A DNA stretch of 64,000 bases from Marchantia polymorpha subsp. ruderalis (taxonomy: Eukaryota > Streptophyta > Marchantiopsida > Marchantiales > Marchantiaceae): the NCBI GenBank assembly GCA_037833965.1, contig AP031352.1, positions 7,606,501 to 7,670,500 of the forward strand, given 5' to 3'. How positions within the stretch are numbered: the first letter of the stretch is position 1; each line of letters starts with the position of its first letter. Positions 21,464 through 35,342 of the stretch are shown piece after piece. The notes beneath the pieces are model-generated. The model saw only the letters and a list, made by a program, of their open reading frames with translations, did no database searches and was not told where the DNA came from. The position numbers and the translations under genes are program-made.

Positions 21464-23017
21464 TCAAGAGTTTTTGCAATGGTCGACTTCGAGTAACTCC
21501 TTAGAATCAGCGACGTCTGCCACCTGTGCATGCGTGGGTACTGCAGCTTCAATTGCTAGCAAGCATGGGCCTGGTAAACCTTGGACAGAGACACTTCCAG
21601 TACGAGCTGCGTCCAGAGCTCCCAAAGCAGCCACCTGAGACCAACCCAGATTAACCGCCAAATCTTCCACAGCAACTTTCGCTACATCTTTCCTAATACC
21701 GATATCAGTTGCATATCTACAAAAGAAGTACACTCCTGCTGATACCGCAGCTGCGCCCCAGGGGTTTGCCATCATGAACCTCAAAGGGGACGAAATCACC
21801 GCAGCGAAAGGAGCACCAAATACCGACGCAGCTTGACCACTACGCCCAATGAGATTCTTTTCGACTACCAGAAGGCCCGTCTTGCAATAGATGGCAAAAT
21901 CCTCACAGTTGTTATGAAAGATATGATAACATCCGAAGCCATTGTTTAGTAAGTACTCCGCACGGTGAAGGACAACTTCGGCTGGGTCAGTCTCAGCCAG
22001 CGTGCAAGTTCCTCCCCGCGCTTTCGCCAAGAAAGTTATTGTTTTCTCCCCATACTCAAACCGATACAAAGGACAACCGGCCAAGAAACAAGTCAGACAG
22101 GACTCAACAACACCATTGCTCTCTCCGTGCATACCGCATTCCGTGCAACTGTGTGTAGCTGAGTCAGGCCTTGAGCTTGCAAGGAAAACATCGAGATACT
22201 GATTTCCAGTTCCTAACTCCTCATTCCGTCCCCTCGTAAAATGTACGACTTTATTCCCTCCGCAGTAGATTCCTGTGCAACATAGACGCGATGCTGTTCA
22301 TCAGTATCAAATACACTCCCTTCTCACAAGGAAGAAAGAAGCAGGCCGAGAAACAGCACAAGAATACACAAGGCATCTCCAAGTTGTCCCGAAAGCGTTG
22401 GTGTTAATAAAAAACAAAGAAACTACAACGCGCTCTGTCACCGATCTGCGCAATCCATAAGATCAACATGCTTTAAGTGGGCGCGCTTTCCAAGATCCCT
22501 CCACTACGCAGGCTACAAAAGCCGTGCAGACTTCCGATAGTAGTTGTCCATCAGTCCTTCACAATCTCTGTACTCGTGGTAAGACTATTTGGAGAAAGCC
22601 ACGACTCAAACAAAACCCTAAAGAGGATATCACGAAGTCTGACGAAAGGCAATAATAAGGAAGACAGTTGATGTCCATCGACGATCACCAGCAACTATCC
22701 GTCTCTAGAGACAATAATCAAAAGATGATCCGACCATTGATGTCTGGCACACCAGTCCACACAGCGGAAAATTCTCCTCGAAAGCACAATTCAGAAGCAG
22801 TGAACACCTTTGCACTACCGTGCACTGAGAGACACAATCCTCGTTAGTCTTCAACAAGTCTTCCTCAACAACCCCTTCCTTCAGTTCCAACACATAAACT
22901 ACAACAAATCGCACTCCACATACCATGATGCGCATAAGTATAGGCCGATCGCCAGGAGTAGATATGGTCTCCAGGCAAGAGGTCCTCCTTCAGAACTCTG
23001 TTCGACAAAACGCCCAT
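21464..23017 (-). CDS. LRAT-domain protein, LEAD-SENSITIVE 1-like
   Basis: Two exons, 22,924-23,017 and 21,464-22,272, with a GT-AG intron of 651 bp, encode 300 residues. The start at 23,017 gives [20 protein letters not shown], the conserved N-terminus of plant LRAT-domain proteins; the upstream in-frame start is less likely. The LRAT/NlpC-P60-like papain fold is clear: HHGIY with the catalytic His at about residue 30-31, VVHFTRG (second His), and [14 protein letters not shown] with the nucleophile Cys at about 154. A hydrophobic Ala/Gly-rich stretch at about 190-210 may anchor it to membrane. Vertebrate LRAT relatives are acyltransferases or phospholipases; plant members such as Arabidopsis LEAD-SENSITIVE 1 are linked to heavy-metal response, but their substrate is not established. 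All catalytic residues are present and the frame is clean, so this looks like a live gene. Confidence 0.92.
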
Positions 23018-23720
23018 TCCTCCTCGCCCCTGAGTACCGATTCGAACTTCCGCTCGCGCGACAATGCAAGCCCCCTCGGCAGTAGCTGCTAGCACGCAGC
23101 AACAAACCTACCTTTGTCGCTGCTGGGCTAGCAACCCACGCCGCAGGAGAAAAATCCCCGCAAACAACACCTTCTCGACACAATCCTCAAACCAAATCCT
23201 CCGTTTGATAAGCAATCAGCAAAGCGAGGCTTCTCTACTACTCTCTCCCGCTAGTTTGTACCAAACGGCCCCTGGATTTAAACCAAAAGGACACAACACG
23301 CTTTCAGATGATCCGATCCGACCCGTTAATAGATTTGCTCAACAACGTTACGCTTTCTTTCTTCCTTCCCTCCTTTTTCGTCGAATGTCCCACGACACTT
23401 CCAGATTCTGATGCCCTGTCTCCTCCCTTACGTCAAAACTAGACACATTGAATTTGCCATACCCACAATTGACACTCAGCTCGGTCTCCAATCACACTTC
23501 GTATTTTGCGCGTCGGCTCTGGGATTTGCTGGAGATAGCGGTGGCGGGGGAGGTGGCAGAGGTGTCTTTGAGCGCAAGAAATGGTATCCCCAATCAGAAT
23601 TGGCGCCTTCAGCATCGCCAGACTCGCCACCCAGTCAGCAAATTACACCCGGGAGTCTCGGTTCTGGGAGTGACGTGACGATCTCTGGTTTGAAGTAAGC
23701 TCGCAGTACTGTCCATTACT
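23018..23720 (-). promoter_or_regulatory. 5' flank of the LRAT gene
   Basis: Higher GC than the neighbouring intergenic DNA, with no convincing coding frame. It is the likely 5' UTR and promoter of the minus-strand gene. No clear TATA box could be assigned. Confidence 0.4.
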
Positions 23721-26700
23721 TTGACATCTATGCACCAAGCGACAAATCAACCCTGTTCCGTACTCCATGTCTTTCTACTCGCGTACCGGTAGTATAGAAT
23801 TGCTGCTTTTTGCCAGTACATAATCAAGAATTGAGCGGGGCCAAGTGGATAACATAAGACAGACAAATATCCCTCTTAAGATTCAAGGTTTAGACGAATT
23901 TAGAATGCTAATGAGTAATATTATACCCTGGACGTAGACCTGAAACTCTGTGCTTTGATGTCATTTATTGTGTCGTGGCACGTGGAAACCAGATGCATGG
24001 CGTGGTTATCGTTAATTTGTCCAAACTTACAGATTGAGCACTTGAATAATCTACACAGACACTGAATTTTTTTCAACTATGAGATACTCATTTATTACAT
24101 TTGGGATCTAAATATATTAATTTTTATCGTTTCATTGAATAATTGTGACAATAGTCTTACCTTTTATCTTTGACTTTTTTTCTTCTCTTCGTCATTCTCT
24201 AGTATCATTTAAAATTTTCTTATATTATACATTTTTTCCATTTATGCATGAGCATCAATTCAGCTAAATAAAGACAAACATACATATGATTATGATCATC
24301 ATCGATTTTCTTTTAACAGATTATCATCATTACGCTATTAAACGATGAACGGAAATGAATAAAGCATTGTAGAATGAAATTATTGTGCGGCATGTGATGC
24401 TTTCCATAGTGACATGGTTAGATACTTTTCAATGTTAAACACAACGTTTACACATTACATTAACTAATTACTCTTTAATTATGATAATTAATTCCAGTAC
24501 ATATTTTGATTTACATCAACTTAACACATGCATATGAGCTTTGTGTGTACATTCTCACAATAGTGTAATTTTAATCATTTCACATGTAGATATAATAACT
24601 TCAATGGGCTAATCTTCATTTTTTGATAGTTGTGTCTATTGTTTTTTAGATTGAATCATAATAAAAAAAAATAAAAAAACACATACCGACATTGAAGTAT
24701 GTGGTTCACCATTGAAGACTATGTACACTACAACACAAGAAATTTTTACCAATGAAAATTCGAAAGTATCATAGGAATCTTTTGTTAGCTCTAGTATAGT
24801 GACAGCTTGACCTAAATGTTAACTAGTATTAGATTAACCTAAATTAATAGATTTTTTTATTGACTACTAACAATCTGCTCCCTTATCACATCGTGAAGAT
24901 AGTACCTTTCACAACCTTTATAATTAATCTACAAAAATTTCTTTAAAGATTTGTAACATAGTACTATCTTTAAACTATAACTAATTATATCTAAGCCGAC
25001 ATCAAAACATAATAATGTAAAAATATATAAAGTTAAAAAATTTGCAAGTAAAATCTACATTGTGCAAAGTAATACAATATTTTTTTAAATTTCTAAAATA
25101 ATAACATTAATTCACACATCAGCTGTATTGATGCACAACCTGAAAGTAACGCAATGTAATTTAAAACTTTTTAAAAGAATAACTATTATTACAACGTTAA
25201 CGAGATTTAATTCACAATCAAACTTGATTAATTCTTACATTTCATCACAAACTTCATTCGATAAAATGAGACTTGATGTCTTTCATTCTGCTATATATCA
25301 TTTGATGTCATAATTTAATTTGTAGCAAGATGTAACGCACATGGTTTGTTTTTTAGGCAAAACCATTTTGCGTGTGTTAAGTAGAATTCTTGACCTTGGA
25401 TTCTCAAAGGATTCAATCACAATGCATATTTTGGCAGTCTAACAATGAGTATTGACGGCCTATTGTTTTAATCTCATCTCAACGATAAGTCTTTTCAACC
25501 TAATAGTTTTCTTTTCTTGCTTTTGTTGTTGCTAAATATATAATTTTGTTGTGGAATGAGCTATGCATTTATGCAAAGTGAATTTTCAACCGATAAATTC
25601 ACCATTAAGTATAAACACATACTTAGTTGTAGAGATTTTCTTGTACAAATCTTGTCCATAGCTATCATTGACATATTATGCAAGGATTTGAAATTGTTTT
25701 ATAAATCATCATATAAAATTTCATAATTTTGAATATTTTTCAAAATAAAAATCCAGTTCAGTGCTTTAAAATACATCCTTTTTTACTTTAACATGTATCC
25801 ACTCAAATTTTTCATAGCCAAAACAATATCTAATCTTATTACATTTATGAGATGCATATGTGTACTCATGATTTTGTTATAATAAATGAATGACACGTTT
25901 GTCTTCTCAATGACATTGATAAAATAGTGAGTTGCATAAAATTTGAAGCATGTTGTCAATAATGTCTATATACTAAATTTTTGATGTTAAACATGTAAAG
26001 CATAGTTATGTTGAATCTTAACATAATATTATCATCTATATTCAATTCAAACATATTTTGTTTGAGCTTCGTTCAAGTGTTTTTGAAAGTAACATTCCAG
26101 TAGATAAAATTGTGTTCCCATATAATGTATAAATCAGACTTAAATCAATAGACATAAGACACTATCAAACATTTTAATCATAACAAATTTATTATCTACA
26201 ATTCAATAGGGTTGATTGATCTTAACAACAAAACTATTAAATATTAAGAAAATAAAAATATACCCCTTAATCTATTAAATGTAACAAACAAAAACCCATT
26301 TTAAAATCCATACATCATCGATATTTTTCAGAGTTGCATAAAATATATTTTTGACATCATAATTCATTTTTTTTAGCAAAATATACTTCTAAAAGTTAAA
26401 ATTTCAGCCATATCATCACAAAAATTCATTAGTTTGATCTTCACGCCACGATTCTTCTTAAAGTCACCATTGTTTTTCTCTAATACTATATTATTTTATT
26501 TCGTTTATTCCTAAACTTTGATTTATTTCTAGATTTTACATGCTTGCCATCGTTTTTATTCCAAAAATACCAAGATAAATTATAATTTTTTCATAATTAT
26601 TTTTTAAAATAGTATATCTTCATCAAATGCACAACTTTCAATGATTATCAATATTTGTAATTTCTTGGTTTGATCAAAATCCCTTTTTTTGGCATGGATT

Positions 26701-28613
26701 CAAATAGACATGTAGTAAATGGTAATTTATCCTTTGAATCTTGCGATATTTATAGTATTTAAAAGTTAATAATCTGAAAACAATTGGAACTATCCATGAT
26801 AACACAAATAGACTCTCAATGATTGTAGAATATAAATGATATTTTCTTTACCATCTAACATTGAAATTAAGTCAAAATTGAGATAATCATAAGGTTAGCT
26901 TCTTATTTGGTTAGTATCATACATCTCATGGCTTCAAAATGTTGACATTGATTTAATAGAAGTTGAAAAAAATGTATTGACATGGTGAAAAAAAACTGTC
27001 TTCTAGAAATTGTCGATAATCTAGTTGATTTAAAGTGTGAGCAACTGTATAATGTTAGTATTTTTAAAATAGCATTATACATATTAAAAAATCATTTACA
27101 CATAAAATACAAGAGAATCAAATGCACAAAATAAGGCTATGTCTACCTAAACAAATTTTATTTTTTTATAAAAAATCTGAAAGTTAGTTTAATAAAGAAT
27201 TATAACCAGTTCTAAATAATTAAATTATCTCTATTTAAAACATTTTATTAAACAAAACCTGATATGATTATCAAAAAAATTACTCTTTTTTTTCAAATTC
27301 TGAGATTTTAATCTCTTTAATAAAACATAAATCATTATAATAAATTTAACATATACATTTGTACGATTACACAAATTAAAGCTGAGCTATAATTTTAATA
27401 ATTATTTTTTTTGGGAATGACATAATTGCCAGTTTTCCTTCTATATGATACTCGTGTGAAATCAACATATACATACAATGTTTTCTACATTTTTGATAAA
27501 TATATAAAGAAATATAAAATCTAAGATGTTAGTATATTTGGCGTAATATGTGACATGAAAGATTGAAACAATTATTTTATAAAAAAATGAATATCAAAAT
27601 GATATACTTAATAATAACATATACATGTAAGGCCCAACAAGATCGATTAGTACGCACGATAGTCATAACAAGGAGATAACGGTGATTCACCTTCCACATG
27701 TTACGTTCACGAGCAAGAGTAGAAACTTCATTAAAACACACTTGTATACACGGCCTTCATAGCCAATCTTTTCTCTTTTCTACTCGCTTCTAAAGTGCAA
27801 CTCCAAACTGTACATAGTGAATGTCTACTCTCTTCTATACAAGAAATTATAACTTGCATATCCTAGCCACAGTTAACTTCTCTAACCATGAATATGGTTA
27901 GTTAAGATAGAGTTAACTTAACAATACAATCTACTTATATTTCAAAAAGAAAAAAAGATTCCATAAATATTCAATAGAGATAGTATTTATAATATTTTCC
28001 TAAGCATTTTGAATTATGTTGTCTTATCTAATTAATTTGAATTGTCTTGTCTTATCTTTAACAATCTATGTTCAAAGTTGATGTTTTACATTAAACATTG
28101 ATAGCCAATGAAATTTTATAAAATTCTCCAAAAATTCAAGATTTTGATGAAGTTATTTTTCAACACAAAAATCATAATTTAAATATAATTAGTATTTTAG
28201 CATATATAAATTTTTGCAACACAATTTGCAAACTTGTATTGATTGCACATGTTATATATTGTTTTCAATCGTGAATGTTTTGATTAAATATTTGAATGAA
28301 TTTAAAAATTTTAAATTCAATATGTAATAGTATATTTAAAAAAATGAATACATAATTTAAATTCATAAAATATAATTTACATAAAATGAATTTTTATTTA
28401 ATTTGATGTATATCAAATTACTATGTCTGTAATTATTGTATTTCAAAGATATTTTCACATATTAAGTACATGTTTATTATGAAGTTTTTGGATATTGTAT
28501 TGGAAATTTTCTTTATGTTGAACATGCTTATGAGGTTTATGCTTGAGTTCAGCCTACGCTACATTATTCTCTTAATTAATTTTCTTATCGTGAAAGTAAA
28601 TTTGATAATTTCA
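23721..28613 (-). mobile_element. AT-rich repeat graveyard with copia RNase H relic
   Basis: Very AT-rich with stops in every frame. At about 25,325-25,800 the minus strand retains a Ty1/copia RNase H pattern (KYVFTLNGEF, KFTLHKCIAHSTTK, IRLKRLIVEM, ENPRSRILLNTH), in the usual order but with many stops. Elsewhere only low-complexity sequence was seen. At 27,627-27,930 a less AT-rich patch begins TGTAAGGCCC and contains a CTAACCAT/ATGGTTAG hairpin (27,882-27,901); it could be a solo LTR. Confidence 0.45.
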
Positions 28614-28617
28614 GACT

Positions 28618-29231
28618 TTCTCCGTCTCAAAGTTATTGTCCAATTCACAGTTTTTTTGCGTCCCATCTTTATTGTCCTATTGTTATTGCGTTGTGTTTAG
28701 ACCGTTTAGACGCTCTCGAGCGTTGGTGTACAGTGCCAATGGACAGGCAATGTTATCCGGGAGAAGTCCTTGTCGCGCCAACTTCAAGCTGTCAAATCGT
28801 TAGAGCATCCCAACATGAATTCATACACCGCTCGGCGCTGTCCATTAGTCAGATTCTTCTGCTTCTGAGGCACGGACGTCCCCTCACAGAACGCATCATC
28901 GGCACCGCCTTGCATTCATCCAAAAGAGATCCATTCGAGGGCGAACCTTGATCGACGTTAAGTTGATAACCTCCACTACCGACACCTTGATTGGCGGACG
29001 TAGGAACGATCATTGTTTATCCACCAGTACTTTGGCAGATGACACGCAGTTACGAAAGTGGTTTTGGCGCCAAAACTTTTGCTTGCAAAGAGTGCCAAAG
29101 TTCAAAGTTTTGGGAACCGAAAAACACTTCTAAAATTTACATTTTTGCATCGCAAAACAACAAAAAAAGATTATTTGAACTTACTCCCGGTGTTTTAACA
29201 AAAATTGTATAATAATTATGGGACGGAGGGA
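28618..29231. mobile_element. Mariner-like terminal-inverted-repeat element with GC-rich core
   Basis: The left end, CTTTCTCCGTCTCAAAG, is matched in inverted orientation by GGGACGGAGGGAATA at the right end. CTCCGTCYCA-type termini are typical of plant Tc1/mariner and Stowaway elements, whose target is TA. The right side keeps a TA; the left TA is not clear. The core (about 28,690-29,050) is strikingly GC-rich for this region and holds an 86-codon plus-strand ORF at 28,691-28,951 with no recognised domain. No DDE transposase is visible, so it is probably non-autonomous. Confidence 0.5.
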
Positions 29232-30100
29232 ATACTTGTTATATGATAAATTGAAGTCTTTGAAATAAAACTTGTATGAATTATTCATGACAACTTCTTA
29301 CGATAAAGCATATAAGCAGACATAACAAACAGTACTGCTTGCAATAACTTTAAATGTTTTGAAAATTTGATGAATAATTATCACATGCTAACAAAGAGGT
29401 TGGATCACTTTTTTATATGTGTTTTCTTGTTAGATGAATATTTTTATGGGTGTAATCACATTTTTTGTCAAACATGTAAGTGTTATATGATGTGTAGAAA
29501 TGATTTCGGTGATCGTCGATATAAATTCAATTTCCACCAATATGAGTTAATTTCCACAAAAGGAGAATATTTTCACAAGGGATGATATGAAAGAGGTTTA
29601 TTTGTAATGGCAGAACTTCTCAACACGCATAAAAAATGGCTAGAGCTAGACATCGTGAAAGTGTAATGCTGAATTCATTGATATTTTTTTGTAAAACTGT
29701 TATGAATCACTGTTGAAGAGATTTCTTTCTTGATGAATCAGAGGATGTGCATTTGCAAGTACTGTATCCGAGAAGATACATTAGAATTTTGCGGCCTGAA
29801 AACACATAGCATGCATAAGTAGAGAGTACCATAAAAATTACAATTCCTCAGATCAAGAACATAGGTCCACAACCGCTGTCGCGATGCAAAGGAATGTGTC
29901 AAAAGTGCTTTCTTTCTATACATTCTAAGTTCCAGCTCGCAACGGGATCAGCCTTGAATGGAAGTGCAGTAAAGCACACAACTTTTTTGTACAGTTCAAT
30001 GTCGAGTCTCATACACACGCCACAGTTAAAACACAAATGTAAAGATCATCGGAAATGTCCAACCAGGTTTGAAGTTATGATACCCTATTTAATGATTATA
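29232..30100. other. Intergenic, nothing recognised
   Basis: AT-rich with only short, unremarkable ORFs and no domain, repeat or RNA signature. Confidence 0.4.
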
Positions 30101-31824
30101 CTGGGGAATCTTTTGGAGGACCGGCTACGGAAAGTCTATGTAGGATGGCCTGGGAGTAGAGAGTTGGCTTGAATTGGAGAAGGTACCGGAGTGTAAACCA
30201 CGGTCATGACTGGTTAGCAGACTCGGTGCAGAGGTCAGACTCCAGGCACCGTATACTGTATTATAAAATTTCCTCTTGTTGCAGGTCCGGTCAGAGCTGC
30301 AATGTGTTTGTCCGGTCAGGCGGGAGGAAAGGACCAGGTGAAGCAAGGGTACGGCGCCACATATGCGAGAGATTTTTACGAGCTGCCCGTTGCGGAGACT
30401 AGGTTGAACATCACATTCCATGAATATTTCCGTTGACGGCTGGCATTTCAATGCCAAACGGCTACTTTTCATGGGCAGTGGGAACAGGGAACGAACTGCC
30501 CGGTTGTTCTTAAAGGCAACGGCGTTTCGTACGATAACAGATTCTGTCAGACCAAACGGGAAAGAAGGATCTTTTTGTGTATGTGGATTGGCGGTACAGG
30601 GCAGGAGCCTCGTCGTGCTTATTGCGGCATGATGATCGACTCACGTTTCCGACTGCCCTCCCTCCGCCGGAAAGAGGAATTGCGCTTTGCTGCAAGGCAA
30701 GGCCGGTCAAGGCTGGAATGTGCCGTGGCTTGGAATGGACACGGAGGAGGAGGAGGAGCCTGGCCGGGCCCGCGATGACGATGATGAGTATACTGATGGA
30801 TGGATGGTGGAGAGCAGCAGCGGAAGGAGGAGGAAGAGGGTGGATGTACGGGGATGGACGGATGGAGCGATCCCGGGTGCGGGTGCAGGTTCGCGGGCTT
30901 CATGGGGCGATCGCGGCCGCGAGTCAAGACGTGCGAAGAGCTTCGGGCCAGAGGAGCAGGCCCGGACCCGAAACTGCGTTTCCCCGCTCGAAATCTGATC
31001 TGCTGACGGTGCTGCTGCAGCGCTGCCTCGCCTGCCTGTCTGTCTGTCCGCCTTCTGTGAGGCGACTCCGGGAGAGGGAGCGAGGCGATGTGGATGTGAA
31101 CATGGCTGCCGGAGATCGAAGGAGTTTGTGTGAGCAGCAGCAGGAGGAGGAGGGAGGAGGAGACAGCAGCACTGTTGCTTCTCTCGCTGCTGGATTGCGT
31201 GTGGTTGTCATCATATGAGTCTGGAGTTTGGTTGGACGTTGCGGCTGGGTTGGAGTGGGGGTGGGCTTCTGATGAGGGAATGAAAAGCTGAGAGCCGAAG
31301 TCCGTAGCTTGGCGCTGCTCTGAGAAGAGGAACCCACCGGAAGAGGAACAGAGAGCAGATGAGGCTTACCGAGTAAGCGTAAGTAAAGCCGAAGATGCAT
31401 GCTTGCGATCTCCGGAGTCCGACGCTGCCAGCGATCCATACTTTTCTCCCGTCCGGAGAACAGGTGTCGAGCCAATAGAGTATAGATAAAAGAGAGCGGA
31501 GGCCTACGGATTGGTGGCCTGCTATTTTGTTTTTCTTTGCCCTTTGTCTTGTCTTCGTTTTTGCACATAAGCCTAGAGGGCTTGTTCGCGTATCCGCTTC
31601 CCAGTACCTTGCGAGTTCATAGTTTTCTTTTCTTCTCGGGGTATCGATTTACAACAAACATGCCAGTGCATGTCTGTTGGACAGAGAGACATTGAGTGAG
31701 AGAGATAGCGAGAGTCGAGAAGTCGGCGTCTTCTGCTTCCTCTTCTTCGGGACCGTTGTATCGTTCGTTACTAAGGAACTCATCATAAGAGCATACACGA
31801 TCTACTCGACCGGGGTTGCATATC

Positions 31825-31859
<35 letters not shown>

Positions 31860-32141
31860 CTCTGTGCCTGGTCTTATTAGATGAGGAGAAGTGCAGCCTT
31901 ACTCGTGGTAGCGAAGCGAAGTTCCAAACCGAAGGAATTGACCAACATGATGAGTCTTGCGCCACACTCCACCCTCGTGTTCCGCTCTGGTGCTTGAGCG
32001 AACTCGGGCAGGAGCCGATCATAGAGAAGATCTCAGGACAGTGGGGGAATTGCTGCCCCTATTCCACAACTTCGAACGCAGCAAATTGAATTTCGTTCTC
32101 ATTGTTCTATACGAGGAAATTGTGCCATCTCTGGACTTTTG
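30101..32141 (+). promoter_or_regulatory. GC-rich 5' flank and leader of the RING-H2 gene
   Basis: GC rises sharply between about 30,100 and 31,500. Long ORFs overlap here on both strands (for example 30,577-31,218), but they lack domains and are rich in GGA/GAG codon repeats, as in plant 5' UTRs. The region directly precedes the start codon at 32,142. Promoter, 5' UTR and possibly a UTR intron are the likely contents. Confidence 0.45.
31825..31858 (+). repeat. GA/CT microsatellite in the RING-H2 gene leader
   Basis: About 16 uninterrupted GA units roughly 285 bp before the start codon. GA/CT tracts in plant leaders and core promoters are known GAGA-binding (BPC) sites, so a regulatory role is possible. 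Confidence 0.9.
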
Positions 32142-35100
32142 ATGGACAGAGCACGGAGTTTGACGGATGTTGCAGTAGATACTGCACCACTGCTGAGCAA
32201 CGGGAGTCCGAGTAGCAGCGATGATGGAAGAGGAGGAAACGGAAATCGGCGAGGAACAAGAGTGCAGGGTGCAGCAAGATATTTGCGCCGAGCCAGCAGC
32301 AGTAGGTTAATGAGGGAACCATCGATGCTTGTGAGAGAATCGGCGGCTGAACAGTTAGAGGAGCGGCAGAGCGACTGGGCCTATTCAAGGCCCGTTGTAG
32401 TGTTGGATCTAATATGGAACTTAGCATTTGTTGTGGTCGCCTTCGTGGTTTTGATACTGAGTAAGGAAGAACATCCGCGTACACTGTTACGGCTTTGGGT
32501 TCTAGGTTATGCGTTGCAGTGCATTCTGCACATGCTTTGCGTGTGCTGTGAATACCGTCGACGATGCCATCAGAGGAGAAGCGGTGCTCATTCCGCCTCC
32601 ACGTCTTCTCATCCTTCATCTGCCATCACGAACGAACCAGAGGCTGATGCTGGCTCAGAGTCGGATGAAGAAGAAGGTGGTGCCGAGCACGCGAGGTACT
32701 GATCCGATTCATTCTCAAGGCTTACTTGTAATCGTTTTATGCTCCTTGGATCCTGAGTATGACACCAATAAGGGGAAGACTCGCTCTACTGTCGGAATCT
32801 TCGAATGATTTTTCATTCCCTGGTCTATGTAATCCCTCTATGTGGCTCTGCAATCATCGCTGCTTTCTGCCCTCTTCAGAGTGACTTTTCCCTACCGGAA
32901 TTGTTGTTGTTGATTGTCGTCATCCTGTTGAATTTGCTTTATAATGCCGTATGTAACGTCATACCGCCGAAGCCATGCACTTGGACTGCCATGGGTTACC
33001 TCCCCTGTTCAAATTTATCTTGTTCGGGAACCTCTACGTCAAGAACTATATTCGCGTGCCCACATGTGTGCCGTTTCTTTGAGTAGATCTAGAGTCGCAG
33101 TTTGGATTTCTTCACGTCACAAAACTAGTCTGGATACCGATTGCCAACAATTGTCGAGTCTTCGCGCTCATCAGAAAGTAACCTCCTCTTGGCGATTGAT
33201 TTTTTTCTAAAAGTAGTTCAATCGAGTTTCAAGCTCCTATTGGTCAACGTGAGCTGTCTGAATTGAGTTGATAGAGTATACAGTATGGAGATCCTTCCTA
33301 TCCGGTTCTTTTGGTTCCGAAGCTTTTTAGATGCTACTGTCGAATTGGAACGAAGGTTACACTGTCGGGGTGGGACGCTCCACGGGAGTTTTATCGCTCT
33401 GAGAATCTCTTTCCTTTTCTTGATTCTTTTGTTCTCTGGGCTGAAAGAAGTAGAATGCACAGGAACTAGAACGCTTATTCCTTGAACTCAATCGTGGGTT
33501 TATATACATTCATTTTCTCTCCAGGCATAATGGCCGTATGGGGTTTCAATTGGAAATTCTGGTCTTCCTTCTCACACTACTTTTGATTGGAATAGTACAA
33601 TGACGATGGCCTTATGGTCCATGATCTGCTTTGCGTGTAAACCCTCCATTAGTGCCCGTTCTTAATTCAGTGCCCGTGCTTGAATTTTAATGTTGTTTCG
33701 CAGGATAATGTTCACGCCTTTGGGTCATGTCTTTCTACGTACTTTTTTGCACTGATTCGGTGGAAGTCTACTGCTTTACTAGCTGTGAGGAAGCTTCGAA
33801 AGTAATGATTGTTGCTTTGACATCTAGTGAGTGGGATCTTGTGTAACTTCTTGCTGGAATCCTTGGAGGGAGAAGGTCGCGATCTCTTTGAGGTCTTTTT
33901 TATCCTTTTGTTTCTGTATGGGCTTGTTGAACCACTGTGACTGAAGACAGTAATCATGTAGGTGGCTTGCAGTATAGTTCCACGATAGAAAGTCTTCTCG
34001 ACTACGAAGTTGTCCCATAATTTTCATCTAGAGTACGGCGGTCAAATAACAAGTCGTTTATTGTGTGTTATTCTTTGGAAATATATTAGTTAACGTCAAT
34101 TATGAACACTTGCGAGATTCCTCTGTTGAGAATTCTCTACTTGAGTACTTCCTACCTGATATCGAGTTTCCTCGTATTTTCAGCATGGCCAAACGGTTGG
34201 AATCCTTAAACACGATGTTCTCTTTCGTATGGTGGATTATCGGATTTTACTGGATCACCGCTGGTGGTCAAGCTCTTACACACGATGCCCCTCGTCTTTA
34301 TTGGTAAGTTCCTGGTTTTCTCTTTCTTACTGCCACTCTGCCATTACTCAATGCATGCATCAGCGGTCAAGCTCCGTTAAGCTTTTCCAAATTGCAACTA
34401 GGATATTCAAGCATTAGTTGGAGCTTACTGGTTTTCAAAGCCATGGGAATCAGAACTTGACTAAACACTAACAAACTATTGGAATCCTTCTTGGTGGCAG
34501 GCTCTGCGTTGTATTTTTGGCATTCGATGTATTCTTCGTGGTCTTCTGTGTGGCTTTAGCCTGTGTAATTGGCATAGCCGTCTGCTGTTGCCTACCATGC
34601 ATAATTGCCATCTTGTACGCCGTTGCAGATCAGGTCAGTAATATTCATCACTTTTTCATCTTCAGTGACGCGCATCAGCAATGCCTTTTTGTCTTGATGC
34701 TTCAGATAATTGTCGATAGCATGTGACGTGAGAGTCATCCCCTCTGCTTACTCACCCGCTTATTTCATCTCTGACGTGTGGCGCTTCCACTGTTGAAGTA
34801 GTGCTTATGTTTTCGAATGATTCTTGTATAAATTTTAGGAGGGTGCAACTGAAGAAGATATCAATTCTCTTCCAAAGTATAAATTTCGGCGGACAGGACA
34901 TGACAAATCCAATGGGGACAAGTCCCAAGGAGGTATTATGAGTTTGGTTGGACCCGCTTCGGAAGATACGACTGAACGGGCTTTATCTCCAGAAGACGCG
35001 GTAAGTTTACCATACAGGCTGCTTGATTTGTTTTCTCACACGAGATTTGTACATACTAATTTTGTTATCACCTAGATTATCAACGTGTCCTCCTTGTTTG

Positions 35101-35342
35101 CTGTGTTGACTTTGCTGATGTATTTCTGGGTTGTTTTTCAGGAGTGCTGTATTTGCCTCTCAGCCTACGATGATGGTGTAGAACTGCGGTTGCTCCCATG
35201 TACACATCACTTTCATTGTGTTTGCATCGACAAGTGGCTAAGAATCAATGCCACTTGTCCATTGTGCAAATTTAATATCATACACGGGAACAACAACAAT
35301 TCCACTGGAGCTGCTAATGGAGCGAGGAGGGAAGAGGTTTGA
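32142..35342 (+). CDS. Membrane-bound RING-H2 E3 ubiquitin ligase (At1g12760/At4g11680 type)
   Basis: Five exons (32,142-32,695; 34,184-34,303; 34,501-34,633; 34,839-35,000; 35,142-35,342), all with GT-AG junctions and continuous frame, encode 389 residues. The N-terminus is disordered and Ser-rich, then comes the family signature [20 protein letters not shown]. Hydrophobic spans lie at about 85-107 and 114-136, a third at about 193-212 ([13 protein letters not shown]), and one or two more in the Cys-rich segment [19 protein letters not shown] (about 226-262). A RING-H2 finger at about 325-366 has all eight ligands ([18 protein letters not shown]). It should transfer ubiquitin from an E2 to substrates at an endomembrane; substrates of this subfamily are unknown to me. 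Length and exon phase match plant homologues, so it looks functional. Confidence 0.95.

Noticed and set aside
30577..31218. 213-codon plus-strand ORF and the opposing 214-codon ORF at 30,924-31,568
   Set aside because: Both arise in GC-rich, GGA/GAG-repetitive sequence just upstream of the RING-H2 start codon, overlap each other on opposite strands and show no domain; better explained as leader/promoter.
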